From an uncultured Thalassolituus sp. (GTDB lineage: Bacteria > Pseudomonadota > Gammaproteobacteria > Pseudomonadales > Oceanobacteraceae), in contig CAJXIT010000067.1 in NCBI GenBank assembly GCA_913054055.1, positions 1 through 12,225 of the forward strand: a stretch of 12,225 nt of DNA, given 5' to 3'. This document shows, in pieces, positions 7,658 through 12,225 of the stretch. Each line of letters opens with the position of its first letter. Position 1 is the stretch's first letter. The notes beneath the pieces were generated by a model. The model had not been told where the DNA came from. It saw only the letters and a list, made by a program, of their open reading frames with translations, and searched no databases. A program made the translations under genes and the position numbers.

Positions 7658-7788
7658 TTATTTAGATGCTTCAACGATACGCTTCCCATTTTTAGTTAGG
7701 GGCATCTAATCACGTAGCTCTTGACCAACCCATTCAACTGAGGACTCACCCAAGTTTCTTTTAGTTATCGTACACCAACGAGAGCGTA
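7658..7788 (-). pseudogene. Decayed 3' end of a second ilvC copy
   Basis: This stretch repeats the last roughly 38 codons of the intact ilvC at 7850-9340, in the same orientation. Read leftward, about 7714-7740 gives VEWVGQELR and 7658-7684 gives KRIVEASK plus stop, identical in protein to the intact C-terminus. The DNA differs at synonymous sites: 5 of 8 codons in KRIVEASK and 2 of 9 in VEWVGQELR. Between these blocks there is a net 9-base insertion and an in-frame TAG (7706-7708) where the intact gene has Tyr. Upstream, a gapped and frameshifted match to NARLVDVNEE can be followed to about 7788, where the intact gene's terminator begins. It cannot encode a functional enzyme. It is most simply the stump of a former resident ilvC. 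Confidence 0.88.
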
Positions 7789-7793
7789 AGAAT

Positions 7794-7823
7794 AAAAAAA
7801 GCCCTCATATTTCTATAAGGGCT
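7794..7823 (-). terminator. Rho-independent terminator of ilvC
   Basis: Read on the minus strand, AGCCCT (7818-7823) pairs with AGGGCT (7800-7805), with partial inner ATA/TAT pairing, and is followed by a T run (the A run 7794-7800). It starts 26 bp past the ilvC stop codon and separates the intact gene from the relic. Confidence 0.88.
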
Positions 7824-7849
7824 CTTGGAAAGTAGATGTTATCTAAATA

Positions 7850-9340
7850 TTATTTAGAAGCTTCTACAATTCTTTTCATGTCAGTCATGTAACCACGAAG
7901 CTCTTGACCAACCCACTCAACTGGGTGCTCACGAATTTCTTCGTTCACATCAACTAAACGAGCGTTGTCTACAGAGTTAGACTTAACGTTTAAGCCTTTA
8001 CCAATTACTTCAGTAGTGATGTTAGGCATGAACTCTTCACGTAGTAATGGAACAGCAGCGTGAGAGAACAAGTAGCAACCGTATTCTGCAGTATCAGAGA
8101 TAACAACATTCATTTCGTAAAGTTTCTTACGAGCGATTGTGTTAGCGATTAGTGGCGTTTCGTGTAGTGATTCGTAGTAAGCAGACTCTTCAACGATACC
8201 AGACTCAACCATAGTTTCGAATGCTAGCTCAACGCCGGCTTTAACCATAGCTACAAGCATGATGCCTTTGTCGAAAAATTCTTGCTCGTCGATTTCAACA
8301 TCAGAAGCGGCTTCTTTTTCGAAACCAGTTTCGGCTGTTTCTTCACGCCATTTAAGAAGGTTTACGTCGTCGTTAGCCCAGTCAGCCATCATAGTCTCAG
8401 AGAAATGACCAGTCATGATGTCGTCTTGGTGCTTGCGGAATAATGGACGCATTAGCACTTTAAGATCGTCAGCCATATCAAACGCTTTGATTTTAGCTGG
8501 GTTAGATAGACGATCCATCATGTTAGTGATGCCGCCAATCTTAAGTGCTTCAGTAACAGTTTCCCAACCGAACTGAATCAGTTTTGCAGCGTATGGGCCG
8601 TCGATACCGTCAGCAACCATTTTTTCGTAACCTAGGATGGCGCCAGTTTGCAACATACCGCAAAGGATAGTTTGCTCGCCCATAAGGTCAGATTTAACTT
8701 CAGCAACAAAAGAAGACTCAAGCACACCAGCGCGATCGCCACCAGTAGCAGACGCCCAAGCTTTCGCTTCGTCGTGGCCTTTACCTTGTGGGTCGTTTTC
8801 TGGGTGAACAGCCATAAGCGTTGGAACACCGAAACCACGCTTGTATTCTTCACGTACTTCAGAACCAGGGCACTTAGGAGCAACCATGATTACTGTTAGG
8901 TCTTCACGGATTTGCATGCCTTCTTCAACGATATTGAAACCGTGAGAGTAACCTAGAGTTGCGCCTTCTTTCATAAGCGGCATAACAGTAGAAACAGCGT
9001 CAGTGTGCTGCTTGTCCGGAGTTAGGTTACATACTAGGTCAGCAGTAGGTACTAGCTCTTGGTAAGTACCAACTGTGAAACCGTTGTCAGAAGCATTTTT
9101 CCAAGATTGACGCTTTTCAGTGATCGCCGCTTCACGCAGAGCGTAAGAAACGTCTAGACCAGAGTCGCGCATGTTAAGACCTTGGTTAAGACCTTGTGCA
9201 CCACAGCCGATGATCACAACTTTTTTGCCTTTAAGGGCTTCACAACCGTTAGCGAATTCGCTGCGGTCCATGAAACGACAACGACCAAGTTGATCTAGCT
9301 GTTCACGTAGGTTTAACGTGTTGAAGTAATTCTGACCCAT
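7850..9340 (-). CDS. ilvC: Ketol-acid reductoisomerase (NADP+), class II
   Basis: A 496-residue enzyme of isoleucine and valine synthesis. It isomerises and reduces 2-acetolactate and 2-aceto-2-hydroxybutyrate with NADPH and Mg2+ in the cytosol. The length and sequence match the long E. coli-type class II form (about 490 residues) with a duplicated knotted C-terminal domain, not the short class I form of about 340. Visible features are the Rossmann motif GCGAQG (45-50), NADPH-phosphate contacts R69, R77 and S79, catalytic H133 in GYSHGF, K156 in APKCPG, and metal ligands D218 and E222 in KSDLMGEQ. The second metal-site region is ESAYYESLHE. AGGAG (9350-9354) lies 9 bp before the ATG. Codons look favoured, as expected of an abundant enzyme. 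It is divergent from ilvY, whose product should activate it when acetolactate-type substrates accumulate. A relic of a second copy lies downstream. Confidence 0.98.
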   Translation of the reverse strand: MGQNYFNTLNLREQLDQLGRCRFMDRSEFANGCEALKGKKVVIIGCGAQGLNQGLNMRDSGLDVSYALREAAITEKRQSWKNASDNGFTVGTYQELVPTADLVCNLTPDKQHTDAVSTVMPLMKEGATLGYSHGFNIVEEGMQIREDLTVIMVAPKCPGSEVREEYKRGFGVPTLMAVHPENDPQGKGHDEAKAWASATGGDRAGVLESSFVAEVKSDLMGEQTILCGMLQTGAILGYEKMVADGIDGPYAAKLIQFGWETVTEALKIGGITNMMDRLSNPAKIKAFDMADDLKVLMRPLFRKHQDDIMTGHFSETMMADWANDDVNLLKWREETAETGFEKEAASDVEIDEQEFFDKGIMLVAMVKAGVELAFETMVESGIVEESAYYESLHETPLIANTIARKKLYEMNVVISDTAEYGCYLFSHAAVPLLREEFMPNITTEVIGKGLNVKSNSVDNARLVDVNEEIREHPVEWVGQELRGYMTDMKRIVEASK

Positions 9341-9393
9341 GAGGGGAGACTCCTATCAATGTGTGAGTAAGCAAAAGGGATTCTTTCACTCAA

Positions 9394-9421
9394 ATATTAA
9401 AATCGGGTGAAGTGTAGGCAA
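9394..9421 (-). promoter_or_regulatory. ilvC: Predicted ilvC promoter
   Basis: On the minus strand TTGCCT (9416-9421) and TAATAT (9394-9399) are separated by 16 bp. The start would fall near 9387, giving a leader of about 47 nt. The twin dyads at 9431-9445 and 9460-9478 would then be centred about 51 and 82 bp upstream, a usual position for LysR-type activator sites. Confidence 0.5.
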
Positions 9422-9430
9422 AAACTGTTG

Positions 9431-9445
9431 TTGCGTAAAACGCGA
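9431..9445. promoter_or_regulatory. Predicted IlvY operator, ilvC-proximal
   Basis: Imperfect dyad TTGCG-TAAAA-CGCGA, with one mismatch between arms. It has the pattern TTGC-N7-GCRA, which contains the LysR-type T-N11-A core. It lies just upstream of the predicted ilvC -35 and 31 bp centre to centre from the second site. Assignment to IlvY is inferred from its position between ilvC and ilvY. Confidence 0.6.
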
Positions 9446-9454
9446 TATTTGAAA

Positions 9455-9482
9455 TAGCTTATTGCGAAAAATGCAATATAAT
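9455..9482 (+). promoter_or_regulatory. ilvY: Predicted ilvY promoter
   Basis: A consensus TATAAT lies at 9477-9482. The -35 region (TAGCTT, 9455-9460, 16-bp spacer) is poor, so this would be a weak promoter. The operator dyad 9460-9478 covers the spacer and the first bases of the -10. The leader to the ilvY ATG would be about 90 nt. Confidence 0.5.
9460..9478. promoter_or_regulatory. Predicted IlvY operator, ilvY-proximal
   Basis: Perfect 6-bp arms TATTGC and GCAATA around 7 bases; T9463 and A9475 give a T-N11-A box. Its right arm overlaps the TATAAT -10 of the rightward ilvY promoter, so occupancy should hinder ilvY transcription. This fits negative autoregulation, as known for E. coli IlvY. 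Confidence 0.65.
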
Positions 9483-9513
9483 ACTCTCTACTCTTTATAT
9501 GGCATGTTCAAAT

Positions 9514-9552
9514 GCTTTCTGAGGCTCCATCATTAGATGGTAGTTAGAAAGC
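9514..9552 (+). other. Stem-loop in the ilvY leader
   Basis: Outer arms GCTTTCT (9514-9520) and AGAAAGC (9546-9552) pair perfectly. Inside, CTCCATC (9525-9531) pairs with GATGG-T-AG (9536-9543) with one bulged T and loop ATTA, giving about 14 bp interrupted by a small internal loop. No T run follows, so it is not an intrinsic terminator. It ends 28 bp before the ilvY start, which has no clear Shine-Dalgarno. Its role is unknown: mRNA stability, translation control, or a DNA dyad for a protein. Confidence 0.55.
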
Positions 9553-9580
9553 AGTCACTCACTAGAGCATTGAATTTATT

Positions 9581-10471
9581 ATGGATTTTAAAGATCTCTC
9601 CCAGTTTATTGTATTGAGCGAGACCCTGCATTACGGCCATGCAGCTAATAAATGCCATACATCGGCTTCTACCATCAGTCGCATGGTTCAAAGATTAGAG
9701 GATGAATTAGCAGACAGATTGTTTGAACGAGACCGTAAAGATGTACGCTTGACCCAAGCTGGGGCTGAATTCAAAGAGTTTGCCGTTAGAACCTTAGATC
9801 AATATCAACAGTTGAAGCGGCAGCTGCATACCCAGGCCAGTGAATTACAAGGTGAGCTAAGTCTTTATTGCTCGGTAACGGCCAGTTATAGCTTTTTATC
9901 GGAGTTACTTGCGGTGTTTCGAGAGCGCTACCCTAACGTGGATATTCGACTCAGAACCGGTGATGCTGCGCAAGCTGTGGATATGGCGTTAAAAGGTGAG
10001 GTGGATATCGCCATCGCCGCTCGCCCTGACCAGCTATCTTCGCGCTTGGCATTTAAGCCTATTACACAAGTGCCTTTATCTTTTATTGGGCCTAATCAAC
10101 CGGGGGCGGTAACAGAGGCGTTGGCTCAGGCAGAAGTTGATTGGAAAAATGTGCCCATGATTCTATCCGAATCTGGCTTGGGCCGAGTCAGGGTAGAGCG
10201 CTGGTTCAAACAATTTGGAATTAAACCCTCTATATATGGACAGGTATCTGGCCATGAAGCCATTGTTGCCATGGTGGCACTGGGATTTGGAGCAGGGGTG
10301 GTGCCTGAACTGGTATTGAGTAGCAGCCCCATGGCAGAAAAAGTACGAATATTAAGTGTGCATCCAGAGCTGGAGCCATTCTCTGTGGGCTTATGTGCTC
10401 TAAATCAGCATTTAACGCATCCGCTAGTTCAAGCGTTTTGGCAAGTAAGTGAAGATTGGTTGAAAGCGTGA
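9581..10471 (+). CDS. ilvY: LysR-type regulator of ilvC, IlvY
   Basis: A 296-residue LysR-family activator. The N-terminus MDFKDLSQFIVLSETLHYGHAANKCH with STISRMVQRLEDEL (30-43) is the winged helix-turn-helix. Recalled E. coli IlvY matches along its length, notably LYCSVTASYSFL (95-106), RLRTGDAAQA, GHEAIVAMVALGFGAGVVPELVL and the C-terminal PLVQAFWQ. E. coli IlvY binds acetolactate or acetohydroxybutyrate and activates ilvC while repressing its own gene. The head-to-head layout with ilvC and the paired dyads in between are the same here. The start is fixed by homology; no good ribosome site is seen. It is followed at 140 bp by pssA with no clear terminator between, so some read-through is possible. 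Confidence 0.95.
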   Translation: MDFKDLSQFIVLSETLHYGHAANKCHTSASTISRMVQRLEDELADRLFERDRKDVRLTQAGAEFKEFAVRTLDQYQQLKRQLHTQASELQGELSLYCSVTASYSFLSELLAVFRERYPNVDIRLRTGDAAQAVDMALKGEVDIAIAARPDQLSSRLAFKPITQVPLSFIGPNQPGAVTEALAQAEVDWKNVPMILSESGLGRVRVERWFKQFGIKPSIYGQVSGHEAIVAMVALGFGAGVVPELVLSSSPMAEKVRILSVHPELEPFSVGLCALNQHLTHPLVQAFWQVSEDWLKA

Positions 10472-10554
10472 TGCGGTATTCAGGCCTATACTTCTGTATA
10501 AAAGCTGTGATGTGTTTAGATATTGGCCGAAGTTAGCAAGCATTTTGTGTTTAT

Positions 10555-10581
10555 TTGTCATAGAATGCCGCCAAATAAAAT
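10555..10581 (+). promoter_or_regulatory. pssA: Possible pssA promoter
   Basis: TTGTCA (10555-10560) and TAAAAT (10576-10581) have good hexamers but a short 15-bp spacer. The position, about 30 bp before the pssA ATG, is plausible. The rest of the 140-bp ilvY-pssA gap shows no other strong signal. TAGG near 10597 is a weak, distant ribosome site. Confidence 0.35.
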
Positions 10582-10611
10582 TTAGATACAACAAATTAGG
10601 CACTCACAACA

Positions 10612-11400
10612 ATGACCAATGCGGATGATCAAAAGGTAGTTCAATTGACTGACGAGCAAGATATTCCAGCAAGCAAAAAAGAGCGCTTGCGCAGTAAAGG
10701 TATTTATTTGTTGCCTAACTTGTTCACAACAGGCGCATTATTTTCTGGTTTCTACGCCGTTGTGGCTTCTATGAATGGCCACTTTGATAAGGCCGCCATT
10801 GCGATTTTTGTGGCCATGATTCTAGATGGTCTAGATGGTCGTGTTGCCCGTATGACCAATACGCAAAGTGAGTTTGGTGCCGAATATGATTCGCTTGCGG
10901 ATATGGTTAGCTTTGGTGTTGCACCGGCGTTGATTACATTTAGCTGGTCGCTGCAGTCTTTAGGACAAGCAGGCTGGATTGCCGCCTTTATTTATGTGGC
11001 GGGTGCTGCGTTACGATTGGCTCGTTTCAATACTCAGGTGGATACGGCTGATAAGAATTATTTTACTGGCTTAGCCAGTCCTGCTGCGGCCGCCATTGTT
11101 GCGGGCACGGTATGGGTATTCAATGATAATGGCATTGCGGGTACAAGTGTTTCCGTCATTATGGCCTTTGTGGTGGGTTTGGCAGGTCTTCTAATGGTAA
11201 GTAATGTTCAGTATCACAGCTTTAAAGGCATTGATCTTAAAGGTAAGGTGCCATTTGTTGCCATGCTTGCTGTGGTGGGTGTATTTGCCGTGATTGCCAC
11301 TAACCCTCCGATTGTTTTACTGGCCATTTTCTTGATTTACGGGTTGGCTGGCCCAGTTATGACTGCTTGGAAAATGATTAAAGAGCGCAAATCAGCATAA
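10612..11400 (+). CDS. pssA: CDP-diacylglycerol--serine O-phosphatidyltransferase
   Basis: A 262-residue inner-membrane enzyme that makes phosphatidylserine from CDP-diacylglycerol and L-serine, the first step toward phosphatidylethanolamine. The CDP-alcohol phosphatidyltransferase signature is complete: D72, D75-G76, A79-R80, then after 8 residues G89, D93 and D97. The four Asp hold the metal ions. A polar N-terminus (1-30) precedes SKGIYLLPNLFTTGALFSGFYA, and several transmembrane helices follow, up to the basic tail WKMIKERKSA. This is the integral-membrane (subclass II) type, unlike the peripheral phospholipase D-like PssA of E. coli. From memory, an ilvC-pssA-msrP order also occurs in pseudomonads, where ilvC is class I and reads the same way as pssA. 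Here a class II ilvC faces away and ilvY lies between. Confidence 0.95.
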   Translation: MTNADDQKVVQLTDEQDIPASKKERLRSKGIYLLPNLFTTGALFSGFYAVVASMNGHFDKAAIAIFVAMILDGLDGRVARMTNTQSEFGAEYDSLADMVSFGVAPALITFSWSLQSLGQAGWIAAFIYVAGAALRLARFNTQVDTADKNYFTGLASPAAAAIVAGTVWVFNDNGIAGTSVSVIMAFVVGLAGLLMVSNVQYHSFKGIDLKGKVPFVAMLAVVGVFAVIATNPPIVLLAIFLIYGLAGPVMTAWKMIKERKSA

Positions 11401-11424
11401 ACAATTACATGCTGGATTGATGAT

Positions 11425-11467
11425 AAAAAGTTCGCCGTATGTAAATACCGCGAACTTTTTTTGTTTT
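11425..11467 (+). terminator. Rho-independent terminator after pssA
   Basis: AAAAAGTTCGC (11425-11435) pairs with GCGAACTTTTT (11450-11460). Inner GTA/TAC pairing extends it past a C-C mismatch, and the T-rich tail runs on to 11467. The A and T runs make it potentially bidirectional. It separates pssA from msrP. Confidence 0.9.
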
Positions 11468-11522
11468 TACCGTCTAACTTTGTGTGCTGTTATTATTCTT
11501 AACCAATTTTCAGGGTGACATT

Positions 11523-12225
11523 ATGAGTATTCGTCAAAAGCTTGGATTAACTGAGGCTGATGTGACCCCAGAGTCGGTATTTAGCGACCGTAGAAAATTT
11601 ATGAAAGCCAGTGGCTTAGGGTTAGCAGGTTTATCTTTGGGTTTGTCGGCTTCAGCCATGGCAGAAAAACTAAGATTCACTAAAACCACTTACGGCAAAG
11701 CGGACCAATTAACCCCTGAAAACGTGGTGACGTCTTATAATAACTTTTATGAGCTGGGTACAGGCAAAGACGACCCAGTAAATAACGCCTCTCAATTAAG
11801 AACCGACAACTGGATGGTTGAAATTGAAGGGCATGCGGAGCTAACGGGTAAATTTGCGTTAGAAGACATTATAAAGAAGCAACAATTAGAAGAGCGTATT
11901 TACCGATTACGCTGTGTAGAAGCTTGGTCCATGGTGATTCCTTGGGTTGGTTTTTCGCTGGCGGATATGCTCAAGCAATTTAAACCCACTTCTAAAGCTA
12001 AGTATGTTCAATTCGAATCCATTTATGATCCTAAGCATCTTTCCGGCCAGCGCTCTGCATTTTCCACCATTGATTGGCCGTATGTAGAAGGGCTTAGAAT
12101 GGATGAGGCCATGAATGAGCTGAGTTTCATGGCTACGGGCTTGTATGGTAAAAGCCTGCCTAATCAAAACGGGGCGCCTTTGAGGCTGGTTGTTCCTTGG
12201 AAGTATGGTTTTAAAAGCATTAAAT
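11523..12225 (+). CDS. msrP: Protein-methionine-sulfoxide reductase catalytic subunit MsrP (3' end beyond window)
   Basis: The first 234 codons of MsrP (formerly YedY), a periplasmic molybdopterin enzyme that repairs oxidised methionine in envelope proteins. The frame is open to the window edge. A Tat signal is clear: SDRRKFMKAS (21-30) with Arg23-Arg24, a hydrophobic stretch GLGLAGLSLGLSASA, and a likely cleavage after AMA (47). SYNNFYELG (71-79) and EERIYRLRCVEAWSMVIPW (123-141) match recalled E. coli MsrP; Cys131 is the expected molybdenum ligand. YPYVEGLR-like WPYVEGLRMDEAM and QNGAPLRLVVPWKYGFKSIK also agree. AGGGTGA (11512-11518) is a good ribosome site 4 bp before the ATG. The membrane haem partner MsrQ normally follows and may lie just outside. 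The full protein should be about 330 residues, so roughly two-thirds is present. Confidence 0.96.
   Translation, partial: MSIRQKLGLTEADVTPESVFSDRRKFMKASGLGLAGLSLGLSASAMAEKLRFTKTTYGKADQLTPENVVTSYNNFYELGTGKDDPVNNASQLRTDNWMVEIEGHAELTGKFALEDIIKKQQLEERIYRLRCVEAWSMVIPWVGFSLADMLKQFKPTSKAKYVQFESIYDPKHLSGQRSAFSTIDWPYVEGLRMDEAMNELSFMATGLYGKSLPNQNGAPLRLVVPWKYGFKSIK

Noticed and set aside
7658..7788. The ilvC 3' repeat as part of a transposon or attachment site
   Set aside because: There are no terminal inverted repeats, transposase, integrase or tRNA nearby, and the similarity follows the ilvC reading frame, so it is a gene relic.
8632..8899. Open frames of 83 codons on both strands inside ilvC
   Set aside because: They overlap highly conserved ilvC coding sequence and have composition typical of out-of-frame reading.
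9341..9580. A leader-peptide attenuator for ilvC
   Set aside because: No short frame rich in Ile, Val or Leu codons and no terminator hairpin lies between the predicted start and the ilvC ATG. The layout instead fits IlvY control.
11907..12167. An 86-codon leftward open frame at the right edge
   Set aside because: It is antisense to msrP, whose frame is confirmed by the Tat signal, the Cys131 block and the homologous segments.

Overview
The window looks like chromosomal DNA of a marine gammaproteobacterium, probably near the Oceanospirillales/Pseudomonadales. This rests on recognisable proteins: an E. coli-type long (class II) ketol-acid reductoisomerase with its IlvY regulator, a PssA-type phosphatidylserine synthase, a Tat-exported MsrP, a large chemoreceptor and several envelope proteins, all in fairly AT-leaning DNA. 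The genus call is inference. No tRNA, rRNA, CRISPR array, insertion sequence or phage gene was seen.

Left part (1-5397): an Old Yellow Enzyme-type flavin oxidoreductase reads leftward into a strong hairpin terminator. Divergent from it is a predicted lipoprotein of unknown function with its own terminator. Next come a small predicted outer-membrane beta-barrel protein and a 717-residue methyl-accepting chemotaxis protein.

Middle (5440-7633): a LysR-type regulator is divergent from a two-gene unit. The unit encodes a membrane fatty acid hydroxylase/sterol desaturase-family di-iron enzyme and, 37 bp later, a 54-residue rubredoxin. The order suggests a regulated oxygenase with its own electron donor. 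A bidirectional terminator closes the unit.

Right part (7658-12225): ilvC reads leftward and ilvY rightward from a shared control region. That region holds two similar TTGC-N7-GCRA dyads with centres 31 bp apart, a TATAAT box overlapped by one dyad, and a long hairpin in the ilvY leader. pssA, a terminator and the start of msrP follow; msrP is cut by the window edge. Downstream of ilvC, beyond its terminator, lies a decayed second copy of the ilvC 3' end (about 7658-7788). Its remaining coding blocks differ from the intact gene only at synonymous positions, which points to replacement of an older diverged ilvC rather than a fresh tandem duplication.

The observations most worth following are the hydroxylase-rubredoxin pair with its divergent LysR gene, and the ilvC relic with its two stacked 3' ends. 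No wholly new system such as a defence island or retroelement is visible.
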